Below are positions 43,152-60,674 of a stretch of DNA of 64,000 nucleotides, piece after piece. A program made the translations under genes and the position numbers. Each line of letters starts with the position of its first letter. The first letter of the stretch is position 1. Source of the DNA: Cytospora piceicola (Eukaryota; Ascomycota; Sordariomycetes; Diaporthales; Cytosporaceae); the NCBI GenBank assembly GCA_023375675.1, contig JALQBC010000001.1, positions 1,736,001-1,800,000 on the forward strand. Direction: 5' to 3'. The notes under the pieces were generated by a model. The model saw only the letters and a program-made list of their open reading frames with translations, had not been told where the DNA came from and ran no database searches.

Positions 43152-46100
43152 GTGGCGGCCTACGAGGCTCCGTCCGGCGTCGTCACGTCGGGCTACGGCT
43201 CTGGCGTGGGCATAGTGACTGCTGGACATGCCCACCGACACCAACCTCACCCACATGGCCAAACTCATCCCTCGACCATCCCTCTTTCCGCCTACTCGGC
43301 TCATCCCGGGCCACCCGGCCAGCAGCAAAACGGTTATCCCCCTTACGTCGGTGATAATGCCTCGCCATTGTGGCCGACCAGCGCCAGCAGCGGTGGCGGC
43401 AATTATACACCCAGTCCAGCCCTCCACGATCACTTCGAAATGCCACCAACCAAACGCCAGAAAGTATCGGACGCTGGCATCTCCAGGCGACCCAGTAAGT
43501 CGGCTGTCCATCCGACGGCAGCAAGTCCAGGGCAGCAGGGTCCAATGGACGGGCCGACTCCTCCACCTTTGCCAAGGGGAAGAGAGCCTTCAGCTGGGTT
43601 TGAAAGGACAGGAAACCGCCGGGGGAGCGAGTCCATGAACCCGGGACCATCAGCGACGTCCCCGACAGTGGCTAAGCCCAAACGGGTACGGACAGGCTGC
43701 CTGACTTGCAGGAATCGACATCTCAAATGCGATGAGGCCACGCCGGTATGCATGAACTGCCAGAAGAGCAATCGGAAGTGCGAGCGTGGTGTGAGGCTCA
43801 ATTTTATCGACCTGAAGGTGGAACAGCCCCCAGTTTTGCTGCCACCGGTGGACTGGAAAGGTTAGTGCGTGTGGCTTAATGTGCTGTGGAGGGATCTAAA
43901 TCAAGGATCTCAGTAGTGGGCCTTGCTGCGAGCTCGAAGGGTCATCGTGCTGACCATGATCTGTAGTTCAATTTCAAGACGAGTCTCGTCTGATTGCTTC
44001 CGAGTACGTTGGAGGTTCGGCCCGCTATGCCAAACTCGACAAGAAACCAGCCACGCCACCGATAGAGGGTGTGGGGGCCGAACCAAGGCATCTTCATCCT
44101 GTTATGCCAGTCCCTTCTGCATCCGGCCACTTCATGGAGACGACTAGGCCTCTTCATCTCCCTACCACGCAGACTATGTACTACCCCGGCATCGTGTCAC
44201 GACCTTCCCAGGAACAAACGTACGCTGCATACGATGATCATATGACGCAGCCAGACTCTCGCAAGTGTAGCGACGGGTTTCTTGCTATGGGCCCTGGGCC
44301 AACACCTACCCCCTCTCACTCCGGCCATGGAGGCAGAGCAGCATCATTCAACGTAGGCACGATGCATGACCCCTATGGGATACGAGACGACGCCGTTCAG
44401 ATGATGCATGGATACCGATCGAGCGACGGGTCAAGCGTCGCATCGTCACTTGTGCCACAGGGTGTGGCTTCGTCTTCATCCGGATCTTACAGGCATGCGA
44501 CTGGTTCTGGGCCGGCTGATCTGCATGACGGCTTGATGACACCCCAATCCGAGAAGAACGGCGAGCGAGACTATCTCAACACCCCGGAGGAGATCCATTA
44601 CATGCAGGTCTTCATCGATGAGGTCGCGGTTTGGATGGACAGTCTGGACAACCAGAAGCACTTTGGGCGTGTGATCCCGTACCTCGCACTCAAGTCACCA
44701 ATGCTTCTCAACGCGTTCCTCGCCTGCGGCGTGAAACACCTGACGTTGGTCGATAGCGGCATTTACAAGGATGACAAGGCACTACACTACTACGACACAG
44801 CGACGACTCAGCTTTTGAGAAACCTGCAAAACCCAGAGCGAAATACGGCCGAGTGCGCCACTACGGCTGTAGTGCTGAATGTGTACGAGATCATGAGCGA
44901 GAAACCCGCGGCCAGAATACACCACATCGCAGGTGCCAGGGCTCTAATACGCGAGTGCAAATGGAACGCCAAGAGCACGGGCATCGGAGCAGCATGTTTC
45001 TGGCTGAACGTGGGTATGGAGATACTGAGCTGCCTGGCGTCCAACTGGGCCACGGCGTGGGATCCGGACCACTGGGGTATCGACCCGGAAGAGTTGATGA
45101 ACATGACGGCCGAATTCCCGGGTCGCGAAGGGAGGATGCCGAACACTAATTATTGTCACCACATGATCGGGGGAGGGGCCGAGGACTTCCCGTCGCCGAC
45201 AAGTACTGTCGTGGGTGTAGGGGAGGAAGAGACTTGGGTCCACCGGATATTGTATATCACTGCAAAAGTGGCCAATTTCCGGGCGACCATCCCGCAGTCC
45301 CAGGAGCCAAGCCCGCACGACGAGCAGGTGAGGCTGCAGAGCCGGTTTGCGGAATGGCAGCGGTTGAAAAATTGGTGCGACACCTGGAACGCTAATTGTC
45401 CGAGATCGATGAGGCCTTATGGGTACCTATTTGCGAGCTCGACAAACTCGGTGTTTCCCAATGTTTGGTACGTACCAGTCAATAGACCAAAACAGCATAT
45501 TAACCAAAGGAACGGACCAAACTAACACAACAGACAGGCTCATCAAACGTGCCGCCATCGTAGGCCGCCTCTTCTACCACACAGCCATGTGCCTCCTCGC
45601 ACAGATCAATCCGCTAAAGCACCCCCACCACGACGACGACGAGACCCGCACCGTCCAGCTTCACCATGCTCACCAGGTCTGCGGCATCGTCGCTCACACC
45701 AAGGACCAAGGCGTCTCATCGGTTGCCATACGATCCGTGGCCGTCGTTGGTTGTGTGCTCACAGACCCCAGGCAGCAGGACGAGGTTCTGGTCATATTGA
45801 ACCGGATCTATTCCAGCACGGGCTGGAACCTCAAGAAGGTCGTCGGTGAGCTGAGGAGGGCCTGGGGCTGGGATCCGCCGGACGCGCCTGGGACGGGTGC
45901 TTCCTTGCCTGTATCTGCTTCTGGACTGCCGCCGCCGCCTATCAATCCTGCGGCCCAAGGGGAAACGTTAGGTGGTGTTGTTGTACCGGGGGCGGTGATG
46001 CATCATCAGCACCTCATCGGGGGACAGCGAGACACAACAATACAGCAGATTCAGGATGCAAGACGCCACTCACAATCACAACCGCAACAGCACCCGCCAC

Positions 46101-46567
46101 CCCCTCTACATCCACCTCCGCCACCCCTTCTACTACCACAAGTGTCTTCCTCCTCCTTCTCCACGACCGACCAGCGACACCGCCAGCCCTCCCTAGCCAG
46201 CAACAACATCAACAATAACAACGCAGGAGGAGGCGCCACCGCACCTACCCTCACGTCGCTCTCGGGTTTCGGCAGCACCACCATCACCGGGGGTGGCGGC
46301 GGCAGCGGGAGGCCGAACAGCACCGAGGGGAGCAGCAGTAACCACCCGAGCCCGTCCGGCACGACCACCGTGCACACGCCGGGCTCGGTGTCCAGCACGG
46401 CGGCGAACGCCGCGACGCCGCCGAGCAACAGGCCAATGGTGAACCCGCTGCTGGCGCAGGCGGACTTCAACCAGCCCAACCATCCCTATCGGGAGTGGTA
46501 CAAACCGCCCGAGAAGGGTGGGCATAACTGGTTTGGGTCTAGTGGAGGGGGTCTGTGGCCTTACTGA
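43152..46567 (+). CDS. Zn2Cys6 fungal transcription factor (about 1079 aa)
   Basis: Nuclear DNA-binding regulator. Exons 43152-43860, 43967-45467 and 45538-46567 sum to 1080 codons with stop. The zinc cluster C183-x2-C186-x6-C193-x6-C200-x2-C203-x6-C210 lies in [13 protein letters not shown] and is followed by a fungal-specific regulatory domain. That domain includes [15 protein letters not shown] and [17 protein letters not shown] long Pro/Ser/Asn/Gly-rich segment ([26 protein letters not shown]) precedes a conserved-looking C-terminus, [18 protein letters not shown]. The start is unresolved: the first codon used here is GTG, preceded in frame by TGA at 43131 with no ATG between, so an upstream exon joined near 43146-43149 is likely. 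The target genes are unknown, and the gene lies 13 kb outside the metabolite cluster. Confidence 0.85.
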
Positions 46568-47155
46568 CGGGGTTTGGGGGGCCGGGGTGAGTTTCGGGAT
46601 CTGCGTAGGATGTGTGTTGGGTGTGGGTGTTGAAATAACATATGGTAAGTATGGCTCGCAGGTGGTGGTCGTGTTTTCTGATCTTGCATTTTCAAGATGG
46701 TCCTCGCTGGTACCAGTCCAGCGATGAGGTTCACTATTCGTGTTCAGGCTCTCAAAGCATGGCGTTTGATTGGGGTGTAGCGTTGCACACCTTGTGGACT
46801 TGCTGATTTGTTTCTGTTGGATATATAATTACCTATGGAACTATTAGAGAGACAGATCGGACATGAGCTCTCACTTGGAGAATTATTGCATGATACCCAT
46901 TCTTATCGAAGCCTAGGGGGTATCGGGAGCGGCAAAGTCGACAAGCCTGGCAGGGCTGAATGTGCTTTCTGTCCCTTCGCGGTCTTGGCTATTATCTATG
47001 TCATCGTCAGAGTCTACAGTCTAAGACTTCTATATAGGCACAAGTCCTAAGCAGGCCTTTCTTCTATTCTATCAATGTGGCTGTCCAAAACGTCAAAGAT
47101 CATGATGTGCGCCCTCGGGATTCTCTTCCTACTCTGATGGTCGACTCCATCAGCT
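46568..47155. other. Intergenic region
   Basis: 588 bp between convergent 3' ends. No gene or repeat is seen. Confidence 0.5.
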
Positions 47156-48200
47156 TCATGGCTTTGGTCCCTCCTGGATCGCCACAACATCGGTCTTGGC
47201 CGTCTCCTTCATCCTCGGGTCCGCGTCAACGTCCTTAGGCGGGACCACAATGCCGTACCTCTCATAGGGGAAGTTCTCCAGGTTCTCAAGGTACTCCGCC
47301 CAGCCGTCATTGGGCTCACCGAGCTGGTGCTCATCGACACCGACGCCGGCCTCCCCCGTCCGCCCCGCGAGGACCTCGTCCTCGCGGCCGGCATACTCCT
47401 CCTTGAGCTTGGGGTGAGGGCACCAGATGACCCTCATGCCGGCCCTGCGGCCGGCCTCCACGCCCGGCACGCTGTCCTCGAAGACGAGGCACTCCTCGGG
47501 CGTGATGGGCTGCTCGCCGGCGGGCAGGGTCGAGTTCACGGTCTCCAGCGCGAGGTGGTAGATGTCGGGCAGGGGCTTTCCCCTCCCGGGCTGTATCCGC
47601 TTGTCGTCGCCCAGGACGCGGTGGGGCGTCTGGAACACCGAGAACAGGTCCGTCAGGTGTGCCGTCTTCAGGGCGAAGTTGGCGGCGTGGCTGGACGTGG
47701 CCAGGGCTATGTGAACCCTCTTGCTGGCGGGGCGCTTCTCCTTCTCAGGGGAGGAGGAGGATGAGGAAGATACATCCCACCACCTCGTGCGGCCTAGGTT
47801 CTCAAGGAGCTCCTCCACGCCCGGGAGCGCCTTGGTGCTGGGGAAGTGCTCCCTCTGCAGTGCGGTATATTGCGACATGTACTCCTCATTGGATATGGGC
47901 AGCTGCGCCCAGTTGTGGAAGAGCTCGTTGGCCTGGGGGCCAGGGCGGCCCTGAAGTCTGGCCTTGATGGACCAGGGTAGTGGGGGCCTGCCGTATTTGG
48001 AGAGGAGAATGTTGATGCATTGCGTGTAAATATCTTCGGTGTCGATGAGGAGGCCGTCCATGTCAAAGAGACATGCTCGAACCGGGGGAAAACTGGGTGG
48101 TGGTTCAGTCAGTCATTCAGTCACTACTCAGTCTAGAAATTGGATGCGACAGGAGGGAATCTGAAGGTAACAACGCGACATACTCTGTTCTGGGCGCCAT
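47156..48200 (-). CDS. HAD-superfamily phosphatase, HDHD1/YKL033W-A type (317 aa)
   Basis: Phosphomonoesterase of the haloacid dehalogenase superfamily, probably acting on pseudouridine 5'-phosphate or a sugar phosphate. Exon 1 is only 17 nt (48200-48184, MAPRT plus two bases). The donor is GTATGT, the intron is 91 nt and exon 2 is 48092-47156; 318 codons with stop. The splice restores FPPVRACLFDMDGLLID, with nucleophile Asp16 and acid/base Asp18. Further motifs are ATSSH (motif II), GKPLPDIY with the motif III Lys, and FEDSVPGVEAG (motif IV). The helical cap lies at about residues 30-100. A Ser-rich, charged insert (SSSSSSSPEKEKRPASK) interrupts the region before motif II. Starting at the in-frame Met of MDGLLID would remove the nucleophile, so the micro-exon is required. 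Confidence 0.88.
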
Positions 48201-48660
48201 GGTTGCGGTTTGGCCTTCTTGCAATGGCAGGCCAGATGATAATTCCAGGATGTGAAGTCGAGAGGAATTCAGAAGATTAGTCGCAACTAAATTGCGTCTT
48301 GCCAATCGGACGATGGAGGGTGATGGTATCGTGGATGAGTCGACCAGTGCAAATGGAGGGGCAGTTGTGGTGCGGTTGATGGGCACACTATGGCGCTATG
48401 CGCTATGGAACCTCTGGAGGGGCATCAGCTCAGGGTGCTCAAGGCGGTGTCAGGGGACCCTTGTGCCCCAGGCTTAAGCTCCGTGGTGGGGCCGAACCGC
48501 TGGAGAGACAACATCTCGTCATACTCTCTTGTCTGTAATTGCACATGTCGAAGAGGGTCAAGATATACATACAGTATCAGTAGCTGAACACACTTCGACC
48601 TTCTCTTCTCTACATTTCGTTACCCCCAAGCTCTCTTCTACCAGGAAAGAAGCCATCACA
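48201..48660. promoter_or_regulatory. Divergent spacer, HAD phosphatase / TPR protein
   Basis: 460 bp between the divergent ATGs at 48200 and 48661. It presumably holds both promoters; no clear element is seen. Confidence 0.45.
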
Positions 48661-49663
48661 ATGTCTGGCAAGACCTCACCTGCGGACCCCGCCAAGATTA
48701 TCAAGCCCGAGGACGGTGCTAATGGCGACGATGATCATGCGCCTCAAGAGGAGCCGATCGTGAAGTTCTCGCCTGAGGAAGAAGCAGTAAGACGAGCCCA
48801 CCCATTACCATCTCTTTCTCCTTCTGCTTAAGCCTCATCTGACATGAGAAACTACTAGGAACTCTTGGAAGAGTCCAACACCCACAAAACCGAGGCTAAC
48901 GCCCTGTTCAACTCGGGCAAATACGACGCCGCCATCGCCAAGTACGACGAGGCCTTCTCCGTGTGCCCCAACTACCTCGACTTCGAGCTGGCAGTTCTCA
49001 AGTCAAATATTGCGGCCTGCAACCTTAAACTGGAAGAATGGAAGGATGCCATCACCACCGCCTCTGCGGCCGTCGACAAGCTGGACAAGCTTGAGATGCG
49101 GCTTGCCGAGGAGGAGAAGGCCGCCGCGGAGGCCAGGGCCAAGGAGGAAGAAGAGGTGGAGGACGAGATTGTCAGTGCAGGCGCAGAGACGGCCGGCCCA
49201 CCCGTACCGAAAGATGAGGAGGTAGACCCAGAAGAGGCTGCGAGGAAGAAGAGGAGGGATGATATCAAGCGTATACGATACAAGGCCCTGATCCGCCGGG
49301 CACGAGCGAGGAGCGAGGCCGGCGGGTGGTCCAATCTGAGCGGTGCAGAGGAGGACTACAAGACCCTGGCCAAGATGGACAACGTCACTGTGAGCGATAA
49401 GAAGATGATTCAGCAGCAGTTGAGAACGTTGCCCGCCAGGGTCAAGGAGGCCCAGGAGAAGGAGACGAGTGAGATGTGGGGCAAACTGAAAGATGTGAGT
49501 GCCAGAGACTCGTATAAGCCCGTTGAGAACGAGAATGTTTGCTGACCTTGGTATACAGCTTGGAAATGGCATTCTGAAGCCTTTCGGGTTGAACACGGAC
49601 CAGTTCCAGATGGTACAGGATCCCAACACGGGGGGGTACAGCATGAACTTCAAGTCGAACTAG
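48661..49663 (+). CDS. TPR protein, TTC1-like (288 aa)
   Basis: Tetratricopeptide protein related to metazoan TTC1, a putative chaperone-binding adaptor in the cytosol. Exons 48661-48786, 48859-49494 and 49559-49663; 289 codons with stop. The acidic N-terminus (KFSPEEEAELLEES) is followed by TPR helices (ANALFNSGKYDAAIAKYDEA, LKSNIAACNLKLEEWKDAI). A long charged coil rich in Glu/Lys/Ala (about residues 115-170) interrupts the TPR array before IRYKALIRRARARSE. The C-terminal signature FGLNTDQFQMVQDPNTGGYS matches the end of TTC1 proteins and is only reached through the last splice. The stop is 57 nt from the stop of the convergent sulfatase. Confidence 0.87.
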
Positions 49664-49720
49664 AAGCTTACGCGAATCGACATAGCTTCAATTCTCGACC
49701 ATGTCCTAGTCGAATGAAGT

Positions 49721-52915
<3,195 letters not shown>

Positions 52916-54773
52916 ATGCATCGCTTCCTCCCAAGCTCGACCTCTAAGAGGCCGGCCAGGTCCGAGCCCGAGTTTGAGGCAGAAACTGAAAGTCTACTTC
53001 CACAATCACGTCAATTCTCGCCGTCCTCACTTACACCCGGGCTGAGCAGTGTGTCGACCCCCCTCTTCCCAACTTCTTCCTCGGCTTCTTTCGCCGACCT
53101 TCCAGACGGTCATGCCTCTTCGGCTGTTGTCGCAATGCACGGCACACCTCTGGGCAGGATTCGGGCCTACTGGCTCGGATCGGTCGTCTGCATCGGGGGG
53201 TTCCTGTTTGGTTACGACAGCGGCATCGTAGGCGGTGTGCTAACTCTCAAATCCTTTGAACGCGACTATGGTTACACATCCGCCGATGCCACCCGGACAA
53301 ACTCACTCGCCGTCGGCCTTCAACAGTTGGGCGCCTTCGTGGCTTGTTTTATCGCCTGGCCAATAACGAACTACCTCGGGAGGAGGAAGTCTCTCATGAT
53401 CTCCAGTCTCGTCTTTTGCATCGGTGCCATCATCCAGACGATAAACACACACAGCCTTGCAGCGTTTTATGTGGCCAGGGTCATTGCGGGTTTCGGCTTG
53501 GGGACGGCGACGGTGGTGGTGCCTATGTTCTCCAGTGAGATGACGCCAGCAAGTATCAGGGGACAGGTGGGGAGTTTCTTCCAGTTATTCTATACCTTTG
53601 TGAGTATTCCTCCCATGTTAATGAATAATTCTGCTACAGAGATCATCCGGCTGACCTGTATTCAAAGGGCATCTTTGTCTCGTACTGGATCGACTATGGA
53701 GTAGCCCTAGGCCCAAGCAACTCCCGACAGTGGCAGATCCCCATAGGCCTGCAACTGGTCCCCGGTGCACTCCTAGGCATCGGCATGTTGACGCTGAAGG
53801 AGAGTACGAGATGGCTGACCCGGAAGGGCCGTCATGAAGAAGCCTTGGATAGCCTCCAGTGGATCCGCGCGGACGGCTCGCAGGCTGTGATCGACGAGAT
53901 GGAAGAGATCAGGCGCGGTGTGGAGATGGAGGCCCGCGCCACCGAGGGCTTCCGGTACAAGGAGCTCATCCAAGGCGACAACTTCAAGCGTGTGTTTGCC
54001 GCTTTCTCCATCTTTGCGGCTCAGCAGGCAACCGGCGCCACTGCTTTTGCCTACTTTGGCCCGCAGTACTTCAAGCTGCTGGTCGGGTCGGGCAACAAGG
54101 ATCTGCTACTGACTGCGATATTCGGAGCCGTGAAGGTGGCTGCTTGTCTCACCTTCGTGTTGTTTGTCTCTGAGAGGGTCGGGCGTCGAAACGTTCTGAT
54201 CGGCGGTGCTGCTTTCATGGCGGTATGCCAGATCACCACTGCAGCGGTGGACAGGGCTATCCCACCACCAGAGGAGGGGGATCTCACAAGCTCGGGCATA
54301 GCGACTGTGGCTTTAATCTATCTGTTCGTCATTGCCTACAATTTTAGCTGGGGCCCTATGCCATGGCCTTATGTTTCCGAGTATGTATCTCCCGTCGTTT
54401 CCCCGGCCTGACCACCTCTTCCGCCCTCTGGCCCCTTTCTGGACGTGTCTTTGGGACTGAACTTGTGTGTTCACATAGGATATTTCCTGCCCGAATCCGT
54501 GAGCCCGGTGTGGCCATAGGAGTGGGCTCTCAATGGCTTTTCAATTTTGTTTTCAGCTTGACCACGCCGTACATGATGACCAATATGGGCTGGGGAACGT
54601 TCTTGCTGTGGGGAATATTCGATGTGATAATTGCTATACTGGCTTTCTTCTTCCTGAAAGAAACCAAAGGGCTCTCGCTGGAGTCGATCGCACAGACGCA
54701 CTTCACAAAGGGGAGCTCGAGGGATGGGGCTGACCACGGAAAGCATGTTGATGAGGCTAATACTGAGCCATGA
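52916..54773 (+). CDS. MFS sugar transporter (563 aa)
   Basis: Plasma-membrane hexose-type transporter of the major facilitator superfamily. Exons 52916-53599, 53668-54380 and 54479-54773; 564 codons with stop. A hydrophilic Ser-rich N-terminus of about 80 residues precedes twelve predicted membrane helices. Family signatures: GGFLFGYDSGIVGGV in helix 1, YLGRRKSLM between helices 2 and 3, VARVIAGFGLG, QQATGATAFAYFGP in helix 7, RVGRRNVL, and SEIFPARIRE, which is restored by the second splice. The C-terminus ends with KETKGLSLESI and a charged tail. The N-terminal extension is longer than in typical hexose permeases. The substrate is not predictable in detail. Confidence 0.92.
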
Positions 54774-55751
54774 GTTGCAGCTCCACAGCCTGACATCCAG
54801 ATCGACGATCAACGTTGATCACTCGTCTGCCATTTTGGTCATGAATAGATCTGGTCAGGGTTTGCATTACGGACCTACAGAGGCCCTTACCCTCATCCGA
54901 TTCACCTCTTGGTGTCGTCTGGGTCATTTGACCCTGAGCCAGAAGACCTGCCGCGCCTTGCCATGTGGCCACGGAGCCATTCTTGGTCAAATTCCACCAT
55001 GGGCAGTTTCAATTTAGTGGGAGGAAGTGTCTCGGATTTTGAGAGCCTTTATCAGTACACCTCTCAAAGCTGTAAGCTGGCAATCCAGAGGATCTCGTGC
55101 CAATCTTACGCCCCCAAGGCCCTCACTTCGCGGCCAGAAACCCGACCACACACTGCAGAAACCATCTGTGTTTTCACCACATGGTTCAAGAGGCCGGATA
55201 GATGACCGCTTCATCGAAGCTTGTCAGGAACCCAATCAATCCTGGTGTTGGTTACAAAATTGCAGCGGTGCAGCCCACAAATGCACCCACCCACAACGCC
55301 GCCCCGTCCAATGAAGGCCGTTTCGAGCCGTTTCTTGACCAGCCAAGTCTCGACCGCGGTCACTGTTCGTTTTCTGGAAGCTTTTGGTATCCAAACATCT
55401 TTCTGATGTTTCCTGCCGTGTAGGGCTTGGGCTCAGTCTGAGGGTCTGAATCGAGGGCCCTGACATCTGGACGGCTTTGGTTTGAGGATCGAGTGTTGGT
55501 TTCATTTCGAAGCTGAACATCTGGCGTGTCTGCGTGCCAGTGGCATACAAAGACATGACAAATCCCGCCCGATGGACACTTCGTTCTTCTCAAAGCGTTC
55601 CTCGATTGCATCGCATCACACGAGCCACAGAGGCGTACAACACTGAAGCTGTTGGACTTTCGACATTGTCACGACCGACCCATTCTACAAGACCATCTCC
55701 CAACTGCCTAATAGCAGCACCTATCACACACTCCTTTCAACGCCGACAACA
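54774..55751. other. Intergenic region
   Basis: 0.98 kb. No supported gene or repeat is seen. Confidence 0.5.
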
Positions 55752-56342
55752 ATGGCCCCATTCTTGGTAGACCCCGTTTCAATCTCCACGCGCTCAACCA
55801 AGCGCAAACACAGAACGTCGTACCACACCCACCACAGGAATCCTCGCATCAACACCACAGTAGCCCTCGCCATAGTCGGTGGAATCGCGGCTCTCCTCAT
55901 CATCATCCTCATAGTTGGCTTGATCCAAAGACGCAGGAAAGCCAAGGGCAAGGGCTTGAGTGGCAGTGGCGACGACGGCGTGACGCGTGGATACAGCGCC
56001 GACGCCAACTCCGGGTTGCACGGCGGGTCGCCCGGTGAGTACGCCGGGGGGTGGACGGAGCAGGAGGGTAAGGACAGTATGTCGGGGAACAAGAGTGACG
56101 ATGACAGTGCGAGTGATTACAGCACGAGTGGCGGGGGAGGACATCACGGCGGCGGGACTGCTGCTGTTCAAGGGGAGGCTGCTGCGTACTACTCTTCTTC
56201 GCAGGGCTACGGCTATGGAGGGTACAGTCAGAATCCATATCAAGGTCAGGGCCACATGTATGGCGGGCCGGAAAGCCACGAAGAACCTCGGCAGCCCTCC
56301 AGGGCATTGATTCCTCCTCGTGTGCACGCATCGTTTATCTAA
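55752..56342 (+). CDS. Single-pass membrane protein, function unknown (196 aa)
   Basis: I do not recognise a family. The N-terminal 33 residues are basic and His-rich, then comes one clear membrane helix (VALAIVGGIAALLIIILIVG, about residues 37-57) closed by RRRKAKGKG. The remaining 130 residues are low-complexity, rich in Gly, Ser, Tyr and Asp (SGGGGHHGGG, QGYGYGGYSQNPYQGQGH). Layout and the positive stop-transfer suggest a type III or tail-out membrane protein with a disordered cytosolic tail. The ATG at 55752 is in a good CAACAATGG context. Single exon. Confidence 0.7.
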   Translation: MAPFLVDPVSISTRSTKRKHRTSYHTHHRNPRINTTVALAIVGGIAALLIIILIVGLIQRRRKAKGKGLSGSGDDGVTRGYSADANSGLHGGSPGEYAGGWTEQEGKDSMSGNKSDDDSASDYSTSGGGGHHGGGTAAVQGEAAAYYSSSQGYGYGGYSQNPYQGQGHMYGGPESHEEPRQPSRALIPPRVHASFI

Positions 56343-59341
<2,999 letters not shown>

Positions 59342-59474
59342 AACTGATACCCTATGTACCTGATTATGCAGTAATTGATAATGTCTTTGAACCAAGCACA
59401 AAAGCTAAAGGGGTCTTACCATCTATCATAGGCCAGCTCTATTGAAGCTCCCAATCCAACATCCAGATGTCAAG

Positions 59475-60674
59475 TCACGAAGGCATCTGGAAATCTTTCA
59501 CTTTAGCGAATAAATGAGGCAGGGTTTCAGCTGCGTCGCCCTGGAAGAAAAAGTCCTCTGGTTCCAAGCCAGCAGCCGCATCAGGATCGGGATTGATCAC
59601 TGCCACGACGGCCCCCTTTTTCCTCAAATCCTCAACGTATCCCGCAGCAGGCCACACCACAGCGGCCGTGCCAACGACTAACATCAAGTCCACTGGCCCC
59701 TGTTCGATCCACGCGGCCGTTTCGGCCAGCATCTCCGAATCCAGGGCCTCGCCGAACCATACTACACCGGGACGCAAGAGGTGTGTCTTACAGTTGGGGC
59801 AGTGGGGAAGATCCTTGACGTCGATCTTTGGCACCGGGACGGCCGGGTCGAGGAGCGGCATCTTGCCGGACTGGTCGCCGGGTGCCGTGTCCACGGCGGA
59901 GGCGGCCTGAAGGGCCGGGCATAATGGGTCCGAGCGGTTGTCCTTGTCGACGTAGGCACAACGATCCCCGGAGCACTTGAGATCCAAGATGCTTCCGTGG
60001 AGGGTGCGGAGCTGGGATGCGGGATGGCCTGCTCGGGTGGATAGGCCTGAAGTGAAGGAATGGAGCTCAACACGGGAAGGGCCGACAGACGGGACGGGAG
60101 GGGAGGGGAAAGTTGATTGCAACTTACCGTCAACATTCTGGGTCAGACAGAGGAAATTCGGCTTCTTCCTGGCTAGTTCTGCGAGCGCGTAGTGGCCGTT
60201 ATTGGGCTCTGCGTTCAGGCACAGGTGTCGACGCCAGGCGTAGAAAAGCCAGACAAGGGCTGGATCCCTCTTGAATGCTTCGGGTGTTGCCAGGGACTCC
60301 GGCTCATGATTGCGCCACATCCCACCGGAGCCTCGAAAGGTGGGGAGGCCCGAGGATGCGGACAGGCCGGCGCCGCAGAGGGCGACGATACGGTAGCTCC
60401 GTTTGACGAGCACCTGAAACTCCTCGATGGAGGTGCGAGGCGACATGTTCTCTGCTGGAGGGTGTGTCGAACGGGACCAGAGGAAGCGCGTGAGCAGTTG
60501 ATCTCTGGGCGATGTCTGTTCAAGTAGCTTGACAAACGGCTTCCTGACGAACGATTTCGAGAGGATGGTTGTGGAGAGCCGTGATGTGTTGATGGAGCGG
60601 CGTCCAATTGCATTCATGCCAGTTGCTGCGAGGATTGAGCTGCGCCGCACCTGGGCAGCACACTTTCTCGGCAT
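59475..60674 (-). CDS. Sirtuin, SIRT5-like class III NAD-dependent deacylase (372 aa)
   Basis: NAD-dependent protein lysine deacylase. Exons 60674-60128 and 60046-59475. The 81-nt intron (60047-60127) has no stop and keeps frame, so an unspliced reading of 399 aa is possible, but splicing restores TQNVDGLSTRAG. Motifs: GAGLSASSGLPTFRG (NAD site), QNVDG, catalytic His199 (RTLHGSI), two Cys pairs for zinc (CSGDRC, CPNC) and GTAAVVWPAA. Tyr145 and Arg148 in LFYAWRRH match the Tyr/Arg pair that lets SIRT5 take succinyl and malonyl groups. The N-terminal 70 residues are basic, Ser-rich and poor in acid, fitting a mitochondrial presequence; translation could also start at Met20. Confidence 0.9.
   Translation of the reverse strand: MPRKCAAQVRRSSILAATGMNAIGRRSINTSRLSTTILSKSFVRKPFVKLLEQTSPRDQLLTRFLWSRSTHPPAENMSPRTSIEEFQVLVKRSYRIVALCGAGLSASSGLPTFRGSGGMWRNHEPESLATPEAFKRDPALVWLFYAWRRHLCLNAEPNNGHYALAELARKKPNFLCLTQNVDGKLQSTFPSPPVPSVGPSRVELHSFTSGLSTRAGHPASQLRTLHGSILDLKCSGDRCAYVDKDNRSDPLCPALQAASAVDTAPGDQSGKMPLLDPAVPVPKIDVKDLPHCPNCKTHLLRPGVVWFGEALDSEMLAETAAWIEQGPVDLMLVVGTAAVVWPAAGYVEDLRKKGAVVAVINPDPDAAAGLEPEDFFFQGDAAETLPHLFAKVKDFQMPS

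Noticed and set aside
49003..49653. 216-codon minus-strand ORF
   Set aside because: Antisense to the TPR protein exons; low-complexity hydrophobic translation.
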